NCBI GenBank assembly: GCA_002239005.1
Contig: MPNL01000003.1
Location: forward strand, 62,001-126,000
Direction of reading: 5' to 3'
Length of the DNA stretch: 64,000 nucleotides
From: Truepera sp. bin119
GTDB lineage: Bacteria; Deinococcota; Deinococci; Deinococcales; Trueperaceae
Positions 43,733-53,842 of the stretch are shown here, piece by piece. The notes beneath the pieces were generated by a model. The model made no database searches and was not told where the DNA came from. It was given only the letters and a program-made list of their open reading frames with translations. The position numbers were made by a program, and so were the translations under genes. How positions within the stretch are numbered: the first letter of the stretch is position 1; each line of letters starts with the position of its first letter.

Positions 43733-44929
43733 TTAGGGTGCGAGCGCCGCGATGCCCGGGAGGACTTTGCCCTCTAGCAGCTCAAGGGAGGCACCTCCTC
43801 CGGTAGAGATGTGGCCGATCCGGTGGGCGAAGCCTGTTGCGTTCACCGCCGCCACGCTGTCACCGCCACCCACGACGGTGAAGCCGTCGAGTGAGGCTAC
43901 AGCCTCCGCTAAAGCCCGGGTCGCTCTGTCGAATGGCGGTACCTCGAAGACACCCAGCGGGCCGTTCCAGAAGACGGTCTTGGCGTCGGCAAGGCCGGCT
44001 CGGAAGGTCGCCACCGCCTCGGGGCCAGCATCGAGGCCCATCAGGCCGATCGGGATTCCATTCGAGGGATGTACCTCGGTGGCGACGCCAGGTACGGCCT
44101 TGGCAGCGCAGATCGAATCTGCGGGCAGGTGGATGGTAACCGACTGTTCCCGAGCTCGCTCGATGAGGTGCCTGGCGAGGTCGATCTTGTCCTCCTCAAC
44201 GAGTGACTTCCCTACCTTGCCCCCCTGCGTACGGAGGAGGGTGAAGGCCATGGCTCCGCCGATGAAGAGTTCGTCCACAAGCGGGAGGAGATTCTCGATC
44301 ACCGCGATCTTATCTGAGACCTTAGCACCTCCTAGGACGACCTTAAAGGGACGCTCGGGGTTATTGAGGAGTCTGCCCAGACTCTCTAGTTCAGCGACTA
44401 GGAGGTGCCCTGCTGCAGCTGGCAGGAGGTGTGCTATCCCCTCTGTGCTGGCGTGCGCGCGGTGGACGGTTGCAAAGGCATCGTTGACGAACAGGTTCCC
44501 GTAGCCAGCCAGGATACGCGCAAGTTCCGGGTCGTTGCACGACTCGCGGGCATCGAACCGGGTGTTCTCCAGCAGCGTGACGCTTCCGGCCGGAGCTTTG
44601 GCGACGAAGGCCGCTTGCTCGAGTGATCCGGGTCCCGGGGTCTCGACGTAGCGAACCTCCCGATCGAGAAGCTCCGCTAGGCGACGCGCGACGGGTGCGA
44701 GCCGGAGTTCGGGAGTCATCCCCTTCGGCCGACCGAGGTGACTCATGAGCACTAGGGAGGCATCCCTCTGAAGCAGGTGCTCTAGGGTCGGTAGGGAGGC
44801 TCGTAGCCTGGTGTCATCGCTAATTGCTCCCGAACTGAGCGGAACGTTGAAATCGACCCGGACCAGCACGCACTTGCCGGCCGGATCGACCTCGGCGAGA
44901 GTGCGGTAACTACGCTCCGGCGCAGTCAC
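43733..44929 (-). CDS. pgk: Phosphoglycerate kinase
   Basis: About 398 residues. CVLVRVDFNVPLSSGAISDD, LVLMSHLGRPKGMTPELRLA, KVVLGGAKVSDKIAVIENLL, FWNGPLGVFEVPPFDRATRA and VVGGGDSVAAVNATG are the standard PGK blocks for 3-phosphoglycerate and nucleotide binding. I chose GTG at 44929, giving the usual family length; the longer frame would overlap gap. It follows gap by 34 bases in the common gap-pgk order. Confidence 0.96.
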   Translation of the reverse strand: MTAPERSYRTLAEVDPAGKCVLVRVDFNVPLSSGAISDDTRLRASLPTLEHLLQRDASLVLMSHLGRPKGMTPELRLAPVARRLAELLDREVRYVETPGPGSLEQAAFVAKAPAGSVTLLENTRFDARESCNDPELARILAGYGNLFVNDAFATVHRAHASTEGIAHLLPAAAGHLLVAELESLGRLLNNPERPFKVVLGGAKVSDKIAVIENLLPLVDELFIGGAMAFTLLRTQGGKVGKSLVEEDKIDLARHLIERAREQSVTIHLPADSICAAKAVPGVATEVHPSNGIPIGLMGLDAGPEAVATFRAGLADAKTVFWNGPLGVFEVPPFDRATRALAEAVASLDGFTVVGGGDSVAAVNATGFAHRIGHISTGGGASLELLEGKVLPGIAALAP

Positions 44930-44963
44930 TGAGGCACTGCCCTGTTCAGAATCGTAAGGTGCC

Positions 44964-45995
<1,032 letters not shown>

Positions 45996-46079
45996 TTAAG
46001 GTATAGATACACAGTTGTGCCCCAGATATTGTAACCGACCCTAGTCTGCCGGACGCGGCACCTCTTGGTCGTTCTTTAA

Positions 46080-46107
46080 CCCTCCCGGGATCGGTCTAGC
46101 GGGAGGG
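46080..46107 (-). terminator. Terminator of ileS
   Basis: CCCTCCCG and CGGGAGGG form an 8-bp stem just after the ileS stop, followed on the minus strand by TTAAAG. Confidence 0.6.
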
Positions 46108-46109
46108 AT

Positions 46110-49100
46110 TCATCTCTTGCGTACGCTGATCGTAATCTCCGTTCCGTCGGAGACGACTCTCTCGCTATGGCCCTGCCCCAACTCCCCGAATGAGAGATCC
46201 TCCGCAAGAACCTCGGACAGGAGGGTCTCCCTTCCCTCCGCGACCGTCGGTCGGAGTTCGACTGGGATCACGAGCCCGAGGTCGATGCGGTCTGATACCT
46301 CGAATCCGGCGCTCTTACGCACATTCTGGATGAGCCGGATGAGGTCGCGCAGCTGTCCCTCGCGCACCAAGTCGGGCGTGAGCTCGGTGTTCAGCGCCGT
46401 AAGGTATCCGCGATCTTCCACTGCAGCAAAGCCGTCAGGACTTTTCGCCTCGAGGAGAAAATCCTCCGCTGTGAAGCTGTAGGGTTCACCCTCGAGCTCT
46501 ATCACTGTGGGTTTCGCCTCGCGGATGTTCGCTGCGATGACCTTCCCGTCGACCTCTTGCAGGGCCGCCTTCAGAGCCGGGATCATCCTGCCTAGCTGGC
46601 GTCCTATCCTGCGCAGGTTCGGTCGGACGGTATACTCTACGAAGTCGGCGGTGGGATCTAAGAAGGTGAGCCGCTTGACATTGAGCTCTTCTAAGACCTG
46701 CGCCTCAAGCTGCTTCACCCCCGAAAGTTCCTCATCGCTCTGGACACGGATGAGGGCCTCGGGCAGCGGTTGGCGGACCTTGAATCCCGACCGTGCACGG
46801 GCACTCCTGCCCAGTTCGACAAGTCTGATTACTGCGGCCATCGCGCGGTCGAGGTCACCATCGATTAGGCCTTTGTCTACCGCAGGCCAGGAGGCGAGGT
46901 GGACCGACTCTGGGGCTGTGGGGTCGACCGTTCGCATCAGATTCTGGTAGATCTCCTCACTTACGAACGGAGCCATCGGGGCCATCAGTAGTGCCACGGT
47001 GCAGAGGGCTTCATGGAGGGTGGTGTAGGCGGCGAGCTTGTCGGCGTCGTTTGCGGACTTCCAGAACCGACGCCTGTTGCGCCTTACGTACCAGTTGGAG
47101 AGCTCGTCGACCACAAAGTTACGAATGTTTCGACTAGCGCCGGTGGGATCGTAGACGTCCAGTTGATCGGTTACTTGTTCGGTGAGGCCATTCAGGCGTG
47201 AGAGGAGCCAGCGGTCGATCGTCGGCCGCTCCGAGACCGAGATCGGTGACGCCAGGTCGGGCTTGTCGAGATTGGCATAGAGAACGAAGAAACTGTAACT
47301 GTTCCACAGGGTCATGAAGAAATCCCTTAGTACCTCATCGACGAGGTTTGCCGAGAAGCGTTTTGTCGCCTCGGGAGGGCTCGTGCTGTAGAGGTACCAG
47401 CGGAGGGCGTCGGCGCCTTGTCGATCTAGTACGGGCCAGGGATCGACGACGTTCCCCTTCGATTTCGACATCTTCTCACCCTGTTCGTCCACGATGTGAC
47501 CGAGCACGATCACGTTCTTGAACGCCGACGTGTTGGTTGCCAGTTCTGCAAGCGGTCCGGGCTCCCGCCCCTCGGCCTTGTCACCTCCATCGGTAAGGAG
47601 CGTGGCGAGAGCGTGGAGGCTATAGAACCAGCCTCGCGTCTGGTCGACCGCCTCGCAGATATAGTCTGCGGGGAAGTTCTCCGCAAGAGCCGCTCTCTCG
47701 CGAGGACCACTCTTCTTGCCGAGGTAGTGCTGCTGCGCGTAGGGCATAGCGCCCGACTCGAACCACACATCGACCGTATACGGCACCCGGCGGTAGATCT
47801 TTCCGCCCCGCTCGAAGGTGATCTTGTCAACGTAGGGCCTGTGAAGATCGAGGTCTGAGAGATCCCTGCTGGCGAGCGCCTGGAGTTCAGCGACGCTTCC
47901 TAGGCAGATCTGCTCACCGTCCTCGGACTCCCAGATGGGCAGCGGCGCTCCCCAGAAGCGCTCTCGGCTTAAGGCCCAGTCGACGTTGTTCTCCAGCCAC
48001 CTACCGAAGCGACCTGTGCGCACATTGTCCGGGTACCAGTGGATAGCGTCGTTGTTGGCCAGAAGTTGCTTCTTTAAGTGCGTGGTCCTGATGTACCAAC
48101 TCCTCTTTGCAACGTTCATGAGCGGGGTGCCGTCGCGCCAGTTGAACGGGTAAGCGTGCCTCACGGTCGTTTCCGCAAACATCAGGCCACGGTCGGCTAA
48201 GTCTTGCGTAATCAGGGCGTCGGCATCCTTAAACCACGCTCCGGTATAGGGCCCAGCCCCTTCGAGAGCATCAAGCGGCCGCACCTCTGGAAGGACTTTG
48301 CCGGTGAGGTCGACCGAGAACGCTGTGGGCAGGCCGTGTTTGCGTCCCAAGTCGAGGTCGCCATATGCGGGCGCAAGGTGCACGATCCCGGTACCGTCTT
48401 CCAGACTTACGAATTCGTCGAGGACGACTCTCCAACCGCTCTCCACTCCCCCACTATCCGGTACCCGCCCCATGAGGATGGGCTGGTATTCTATTCCCTC
48501 TAGGGCTGATCCAGGAAACGTGGTGAGGGGGCAGGGATGCTCTTTGCCGAGGACGGCTTGGAGGAGATCCTCAGCCAGGATGTAGAGTTCTTCAGCCTCG
48601 GTACCTCCGCGCATGCCCGGTCCCTCGACAAGGGCGTAGCGCGCATCTGGGCGGACGGCGAGACCTGTATTGGCTGCGAGGGTCCATGGTGTGGTCGTCC
48701 ACGCTAGCAGGGAGCACTTGCGCCCCTCGTGTGACTTAAGGAGCCCCCGGTCGGCGAGGTCTGCAACCCGTGCCGGGAACTTCGGAAAGACAGAGGGGTC
48801 CTCGACGTCCTCGCGATACCCTAACGAGACCTCGTGGGAGGCGAGAGTCGTGTTGCTGCTGGGGCTATGCCAGGTCGTCTTGTAATCCTCCACCAATAGC
48901 CCACGGGTCCAGAGTTCCTTCAACACCCACCAGCACGATTCGATGTAGCGGTTATCGTAGGTGATGTAGGCATCTTCTAGGTCGAGCCAGAAGCCGATCC
49001 GCTCCGTCATCCTGTTCCAGTCCTGGATGTATTCGAACACCGATTTCCGACATAGCCTGTTGAACTTCTCGATGCCGAAGGCCTCGACCTGCGCCTTGCT

Positions 49101-49409
49101 TGTGAAACCCAACTGCTTTTCGATAGCGATCTCTACTGGCAGACCATGGGTGTCCCAACCCCCCTTGCGACTGACTCTGAACCCCTGCATGGTCTTGTAG
49201 CGTGGGAACAGGTCCTTAAAGGCTCGGCTGATCACATGGTGGACGCCAGGTTTCCCGTTCGCTGTCGGAGGACCTTCGTAGAATATATAATGACCGTTCG
49301 GGGAGTCTTTTTCTAGCGACTTATGGAAGATCGAACGCTCCTGCCAGAAGGTGATAATCCTCTGCTCTGAGTCTGGGAAATCGACAGTTGCGGGCACCCC
49401 TTTAAACAT
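46110..49409 (-). CDS. ileS: Isoleucyl-tRNA synthetase
   Basis: A 1099-residue class I synthetase. The start FKGVPATVDFPDSEQRIITF is typical. The HIGH region reads GPPTANGKPGVHHV, the GVHH variant found in one IleRS branch. GGWDTHGLPVEIAIEKQLGF and WNRMTERIGFWLDLEDAYIT are IleRS-specific. The CP1 editing domain contains WTTTPWTLAANTGLAV and DGTGIVHLAPAYGDLD. KMSKSKGNVVDPWPVL is the second active-site motif, and the anticodon-binding domain fills the rest. Upstream lies a T-box with an AUC specifier, so the gene should respond to uncharged tRNA-Ile. Confidence 0.97.
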   Translation of the reverse strand: MFKGVPATVDFPDSEQRIITFWQERSIFHKSLEKDSPNGHYIFYEGPPTANGKPGVHHVISRAFKDLFPRYKTMQGFRVSRKGGWDTHGLPVEIAIEKQLGFTSKAQVEAFGIEKFNRLCRKSVFEYIQDWNRMTERIGFWLDLEDAYITYDNRYIESCWWVLKELWTRGLLVEDYKTTWHSPSSNTTLASHEVSLGYREDVEDPSVFPKFPARVADLADRGLLKSHEGRKCSLLAWTTTPWTLAANTGLAVRPDARYALVEGPGMRGGTEAEELYILAEDLLQAVLGKEHPCPLTTFPGSALEGIEYQPILMGRVPDSGGVESGWRVVLDEFVSLEDGTGIVHLAPAYGDLDLGRKHGLPTAFSVDLTGKVLPEVRPLDALEGAGPYTGAWFKDADALITQDLADRGLMFAETTVRHAYPFNWRDGTPLMNVAKRSWYIRTTHLKKQLLANNDAIHWYPDNVRTGRFGRWLENNVDWALSRERFWGAPLPIWESEDGEQICLGSVAELQALASRDLSDLDLHRPYVDKITFERGGKIYRRVPYTVDVWFESGAMPYAQQHYLGKKSGPRERAALAENFPADYICEAVDQTRGWFYSLHALATLLTDGGDKAEGREPGPLAELATNTSAFKNVIVLGHIVDEQGEKMSKSKGNVVDPWPVLDRQGADALRWYLYSTSPPEATKRFSANLVDEVLRDFFMTLWNSYSFFVLYANLDKPDLASPISVSERPTIDRWLLSRLNGLTEQVTDQLDVYDPTGASRNIRNFVVDELSNWYVRRNRRRFWKSANDADKLAAYTTLHEALCTVALLMAPMAPFVSEEIYQNLMRTVDPTAPESVHLASWPAVDKGLIDGDLDRAMAAVIRLVELGRSARARSGFKVRQPLPEALIRVQSDEELSGVKQLEAQVLEELNVKRLTFLDPTADFVEYTVRPNLRRIGRQLGRMIPALKAALQEVDGKVIAANIREAKPTVIELEGEPYSFTAEDFLLEAKSPDGFAAVEDRGYLTALNTELTPDLVREGQLRDLIRLIQNVRKSAGFEVSDRIDLGLVIPVELRPTVAEGRETLLSEVLAEDLSFGELGQGHSERVVSDGTEITISVRKR

Positions 49410-49432
49410 TGTTCTCCCTTACTCTCTGGGGC

Positions 49433-49740
49433 AAAAGAACCGCCCCGAACGCATTCTCGGCGTTGGGGCGCAGTGCGCGCGGTACCACCCAACTTCCCCG
49501 GCGCCTGCCGACAACCGGGCTCTTGAGCTGCCCCTTCCAGGAGAGCTCTGCGCTGTAACGGGCGCGTCCCGGCACCGCCTACTCGGCGCCGAAGCAGTCA
49601 GATCGCCTTTCGGGGAGCGGCTCGGGGAGGATGTTCGGAGGGGTCGGCTACCGGGCTCACACCCTCCCCGGTTCGCTCGTAGCCCGGTGTTCCCTCGTAC
49701 TCGTTCCCGTCGTTGCCTTTTTGCCACTGGGATCGCCCCA
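49433..49740 (-). promoter_or_regulatory. T-box riboswitch of ileS (specifier AUC)
   Basis: On the minus strand the leader contains, in order, GAACGAGTA (AGTA bulge of stem I), GGTGTGAGCCCGG, GAACATCCTCCCCGAGCC with ATC as specifier (49630-49632), GGGTGGTACCGCG (T-box bulge, 49478-49490, UGGU to pair with ACCA), then a terminator. The terminator stem CGCCCCAACGC/GCGTTCGGGGCG (49441-49470) is followed by GTTCTTTT. The arrangement is that of a transcription-attenuating T-box for isoleucine. TTGACT near 49812 is a candidate minus-35 for the leader. Confidence 0.92.
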
Positions 49741-49755
49741 GCGTAGCCGGAACGC

Positions 49756-49783
49756 TTTACACACCACCGCGTTCCTGTATAAT
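49756..49783 (+). promoter_or_regulatory. Promoter of rho, overlapping the ileS leader start
   Basis: TTTACA (49756-49761), 16 bases, TATAAT (49778-49783) on the plus strand, about 235 bases before rho. It lies across the presumed start region of the divergent ileS T-box transcript. Confidence 0.6.
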
Positions 49784-50017
49784 TACGGTAGCAGCAGACC
49801 CAGACCAAGTCAAATTGCCGCTGCGCCTCCAAAAACAACCCTAGCCCTTCGGCGATTTCGCCTCACGTCTGTAATCGAATGGGCAGGGAATACCCGAACT
49901 CGGAGTTTACTACTGCATGCCATCCCGCGAAGGGAATTCTGATGATTGATAGTCAATCTGGAACCTGTGTGAGGACGTGAGGAGACAAGGTTTCCTGCTT
50001 TGAGGAAGGGAGTTGCC

Positions 50018-51586
50018 ATGAGTCCTCGTGCCAAGAAAGAGGAGTCCCCTGTCTCCGCCACCTTGATCGATGAGTCGGTAGAGGAGCAGTCGGGGCGCAG
50101 GGCCCGAAGTCGGAGGAAAATAGAAAGTGAACTCTCCGATGCAGCCTCGTCCGACTTGCCCCTGTCAGAACTAGGAGGAAATCCCGACGCAGGAGCCTCT
50201 TCTGGCAAGGACGGGAAGGAGGAGCAGAGGGAGACCCGTCGGACCGACAGTCCCCCCAACAGAGAGCGGAGTGAACGGCGGGTGCAGAACAGGTCATCAC
50301 ATAGTAAGCGTGGCAGGTCAGGAAATCGCAAGCAGGGACTGAGCTTTAAGGATTTGCAATCCAAGATTGTTCCCGAACTCCATCTCCTGGCTAAGGAGGT
50401 AGATCTCAAAGAGTACCGGCGGATGAGTAAGGATGAGTTGGCCGTCGCGATTCTGGAGCGGAGTGCCGTCAGTGAGGGGCTCAAGCTCGTCAACGGATAC
50501 CTTGAGATCTCTTCCGACGGGTACGGCTTCCTGCAACAGTCCCTGCTGCAGAACAGTTCCCGGTCGGTCATCGTGTCTGCTGGCCTCATCAAACAGTTTA
50601 AACTCAGAACAGGCGACTTCATCCTTGGGAAGTCGCGTCGGCCGAGGGACAATGAGCGCTACGGAACTCTCATTCGGGTTGAGGCCGTCAATGGTGTGGA
50701 CCCATTTGAGGCCTCGAAACGGCCGCGTTTCGACGACCTCGTACCGACCTTCCCTGAGCAGCGGATCACCCTCGAGACTGCACAGGACGAGCTTTCCGCC
50801 CGAGTAATCGATCTGCTGGCACCGATCGGTAGGGGGCAGCGTGGTCTCATCGTGGCTCCGCCCAAAGCAGGGAAGACCACACTGCTTAAGAAGATCGCCA
50901 ACTCTGTAGTTGCCAACGAGGATGATATTAAGGTGATCGTCCTGCTGGTTGACGAGCGTCCGGAAGAGGTGACGGACTTTCGCGAATCTGTCGATGGGGT
51001 GGAGGTCATCGCCAGTACCTTCGACGAGCCTCCGGCAAACCACATTCGCGTCGCCGAGTTCGTGCACGAGCGCTCCCGCAGGATTGTTGAGGAAGGGGGT
51101 CACGTAATGGTCCTGCTCGACTCCATCACCCGGCTCGCGCGGGCGAACAACCTGGTCACCCCGCCGACTGGACGCACCCTCTCGGGGGGTCTCGACTCGA
51201 ACGCGTTGCACTGGCCTAAGCGCTTCCTAGGCGCGGCCCGGAATATCCGTGGTGGCGGCTCCCTGTCGATCCTGGCCACGGCCCTTGTGGAGACTGGGTC
51301 GCGAATGGACGACGTCATCTTTGAGGAGTTCAAGGGCACAGGGAATATGGAGCTTCATCTCTCCAGGAGGCTCGAGGAACGACGAATCTTCCCAGCTATC
51401 GATATCCTGAGATCAGGGACACGGCGGGAGGACCTTCTCCTCAAAGAGGAGACCCTCGCGAAGATGTGGCTACTTCGCAAGGTAATCAGCGATATGGACG
51501 CTGCGGAAGCCATGGAGATGCTGCTCTCGAAATTGGGGCGCACCGGCAGCAATGCGGAGTTCCTCTCAACGTTGGGGCAGGGATAG
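50018..51586 (+). CDS. rho: Transcription termination factor Rho
   Basis: A 522-residue hexameric RNA helicase. A charged, low-complexity N-terminal extension of about 110 residues comes first. Then the Rho N-domain (LSFKDLQSKIVPELHLLAKE), the RNA-binding cold-shock-like fold (VNGYLEISSDGYGFLQQ) and the RecA-type motor: Walker A IVAPPKAGKTTLLKKIA, Walker B region HVMVLLDSITRLARANN, and the R-loop GGGSLSILATALVETGSRMD, ending with FEEFKGTGNMELHLSRRLEE. I chose ATG 50018, with GAAGGGAG upstream, over the in-frame TTG at 50000. The long leader may allow autoregulation, as in other bacteria. Confidence 0.97.
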   Translation: MSPRAKKEESPVSATLIDESVEEQSGRRARSRRKIESELSDAASSDLPLSELGGNPDAGASSGKDGKEEQRETRRTDSPPNRERSERRVQNRSSHSKRGRSGNRKQGLSFKDLQSKIVPELHLLAKEVDLKEYRRMSKDELAVAILERSAVSEGLKLVNGYLEISSDGYGFLQQSLLQNSSRSVIVSAGLIKQFKLRTGDFILGKSRRPRDNERYGTLIRVEAVNGVDPFEASKRPRFDDLVPTFPEQRITLETAQDELSARVIDLLAPIGRGQRGLIVAPPKAGKTTLLKKIANSVVANEDDIKVIVLLVDERPEEVTDFRESVDGVEVIASTFDEPPANHIRVAEFVHERSRRIVEEGGHVMVLLDSITRLARANNLVTPPTGRTLSGGLDSNALHWPKRFLGAARNIRGGGSLSILATALVETGSRMDDVIFEEFKGTGNMELHLSRRLEERRIFPAIDILRSGTRREDLLLKEETLAKMWLLRKVISDMDAAEAMEMLLSKLGRTGSNAEFLSTLGQG

Positions 51587-52172
51587 CCGGAAAGCCGAAC
51601 GCCTGCCTTGTTGCTATACTCACCGAGTTCGGAGGGTGAGGATCTTTCTAGGGGTACGCTAAGAAACCACGAGTGGTTCGCCGCTAGCGCTGCCAAGCGG
51701 AGATGTCCTTCATACTCACCGCGACCACCACTACTGTCGCGGTTGTTGGGAACATTCTGCCAGCGCTGACTCACACAAGATTCACTGAATTGGCGGTTGC
51801 GGTGAGTATTTACGGCACCGGCGGCACAGAGCGATTCGCCTTGGGGGCCTTTGCGATGAACGGTTGTGCCGAGTGGAGGGTGCGCTCGCTTGTCTAGGCG
51901 GATATCTACTCCTGACTTGAGGTGGTTAATGTCGAGCTGAAGGTTGAGGGTGTAGAGGCTGTGCCCACAGCGGGTCGAGGTTAACGTCGATAGACTGGGT
52001 CAGGCTGGGGTATTCGTTATACCAGGATCAGCAAGGGGCTTATTTGAGGCTTTTCCCTATTATGAGGGCCACATCAGACTTCCGTGTTCGCTCGGTCCGT
52101 TACCGGCGAAAGCTCCAGAAGTCTTCAAGTCCTGCAGGTTGTGACACCCTGCATCTCTCGTTTCCCCAATCA
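51587..52172. other. 585-bp spacer after rho with repeated ATACTCACCG arms
   Basis: No gene is recognisable. ATACTCACCG occurs at 51617-51626 and 51712-51721 and inverted at 51800-51809. The second copy can pair either with GTCGCGGT (51736-51743, 8-bp stem) or with the far arm (51795-51809, 14 of 15 pairs); these pairings exclude each other. A hairpin CTCACC/GGTGAG (51620-51641) could end the rho transcript. Confidence 0.5.
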
Positions 52173-52229
52173 TTGACCTGACGCTTTTTCATTCGATATA
52201 CTTGGCTCAGACTTCGGAATGATTCCGAA
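52173..52229 (+). promoter_or_regulatory. Promoter and palindromic operator of the Rrf2 gene
   Basis: TTGACC (52173-52178), 18 bases, TATACT (52197-52202). Right after the predicted start of transcription comes TTCGGAATGATTCCGAA (52213-52229), a perfect 8-1-8 palindrome. Such a site just downstream of the promoter fits self-repression by the dimeric Rrf2 protein encoded next. Confidence 0.75.
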
Positions 52230-52256
52230 ATCTAATGGTGTTGTGTGGAGAGTGCC

Positions 52257-52706
52257 ATGTGGATTTCGACTCGAGCCCAGTACGGAATGCGGGCCCTAGT
52301 AGAGGTTGCCCTCAGAGGTGACCGGCCGACTAGCCTCAAGATGGTTGCCGAGCGACAGGGTCTCAGCCAGCAGTATCTCGAGCAGATCTTCGCTAGGCTT
52401 CGTCGTGGAGGTCTCGTCGAATCGGTCCGTGGCGCTCACGGCGGCTACCGGATAGCCCATTCGCCCTCCTCCATCGATGCTCTGGAGATTGTCGAGTTGC
52501 TCGAGGGCAGCCTCGTACCTGTCGTATGTATCGAGGATGAGGAGGCCTGCGACCGTGTTGGGAATTGTGCAACTGAGGGTTTGTGGCGGCGGGTTGACGC
52601 CGCCGTGCGCTCGGTACTCTCTGGCACCACACTGGCCGACCTTATGAACGACAGTACACTTGTCCAACTTGGACCTTTGCCTGCGCAGTTTGCTGAGTCA
52701 TCCTGA
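52257..52706 (+). CDS. Rrf2-family transcriptional regulator, IscR-like
   Basis: About 149 residues. The winged helix domain is typical of Rrf2: MWISTRAQYGMRALVEVALR, VAERQGLSQQYLEQIFARLR and VRGAHGGYRIAHSPSSI. Three Cys (VVCIEDEEACDRVGNC; spacing C-x6-C-x5-C) match the IscR iron-sulfur ligand pattern. The next gene encodes a cysteine desulfurase, so the pair resembles an iron-sulfur-controlled sulfur-mobilising unit (iscR-iscS). I use the ATG at 52257; the frame opens 12 bases earlier. The presence of a cluster is inference from the Cys pattern. Confidence 0.9.
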   Translation: MWISTRAQYGMRALVEVALRGDRPTSLKMVAERQGLSQQYLEQIFARLRRGGLVESVRGAHGGYRIAHSPSSIDALEIVELLEGSLVPVVCIEDEEACDRVGNCATEGLWRRVDAAVRSVLSGTTLADLMNDSTLVQLGPLPAQFAESS

Positions 52707-52712
52707 TCGGAG

Positions 52713-53842
52713 ATGGTATCTACCTGGATTATGCGGCAACCACGCCGCTTCATCCTCTTGTTCTTGAGGCCATGTTGCCTCACCTGTCAGGGTCGTTCGC
52801 GAACGCCGCGTCGATCCACCGTGCTGGACAGCGTTCCAGGAGGGCGGTGGAGGAGGCCAGAGAGGCTGTCGCTCACGCTATAGGTGCGACTGGGGGACAG
52901 GTGATCTTCACTTCGGGGGCGACGGAGGCGGATAACCTTGCCCTCCGGGCTGTGATGGCGACGAAATCCAGAGGTCACCTGGTAACGAGTGTTCTGGAAC
53001 ACCCGGCGGTGCTCGAGACCGCACGATTCCTCGAGCGAACGGGTGTGGAGGTCAGCTATATCGAACCGGATAGGTCGGGAGCCATCACGGCCCGGAGCGT
53101 GCGCGGTGCCTTACGCCCGGAGACAGCGCTGGTGGCCCTGATGCAGGTGAACAATGAAACGGGCATTGTCACAGATGTGTCCGCCGTTTCCGAACTTACC
53201 CGAGAGGCGGGTGTGCTCCTCTTCTGCGACGCTGTGCAGGGCTTCGGCTCCGTTCCCGTCTCTGTGGTGGATCTAGGTGCAGATCTGCTCAGCCTCTCGG
53301 GGCACAAGGTGTACGGCCCGAAAGGTGTCGGTACCCTCTACCTCCGCGACGGGCTCGACCTCGGACCCATCCTATACGGCGGGGGTCAGGAGCGCGGTCT
53401 CCGACCGGGTACTCTCAATACCGCAGCGATCGTGGGCATGGGCAGAGCGGCCGAACTGGCGAGTGCCAACCTGATGAGTGAGCCTGGACGCCTCGTCAGG
53501 TTGCGGGACAGGTTTGAAAGGGCGATCGTGGAGGGGATTCCCGCCTTGGTCATCGGCGCAGATGCTGAGAGGGGGCCGAGACACTCCTGCATTCACTTCC
53601 CAGGGGTAGATGGACAGGCCTTCCTCATGAACCTTGATCTTGAGGGTGTGATGGCCAGCCTCGGATCGGCCTGCTCCGCTGGGAGTCCAGGGCCGAGTCA
53701 CGTCCTTACAGCGATGGGCCTCACTGAGGAGGAGGCCCGGTCCAGCGTACGCTTCTCGTTCGGCAGCGACCTCACCGCAGCCGACATCGATCTCGCAGCT
53801 GAGCGCGTGCTCCGGGCTGCGAGGAGGTCTTTGGCCGATTAG
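52713..53842 (+). CDS. Cysteine desulfurase (NifS/IscS type), start region disturbed
   Basis: A PLP enzyme that takes sulfur from cysteine for iron-sulfur clusters and tRNA thiolation. [19 protein letters not shown] (from 52718), [33 protein letters not shown] (PLP Lys) and [16 protein letters not shown] (active-site Cys) are present. The conserved N-terminus has no in-frame ATG, GTG or TTG: the frame opens only at 52697. The ATG at 52713, right after a GATCGGAG site, is one frame off (ATGGTATCTAC where ATGGTNATCTAC would fit), suggesting a missing base. The next in-frame ATG (52772) would remove the conserved start. The gene follows the Rrf2 regulator directly and converges with clpX, sharing four bases. 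Confidence 0.88.

Noticed and set aside
49419-49838. 139-codon minus-strand frame upstream of ileS
   Set aside because: The region is a T-box leader with all its conserved RNA motifs; the frame has no ribosome site or family match.
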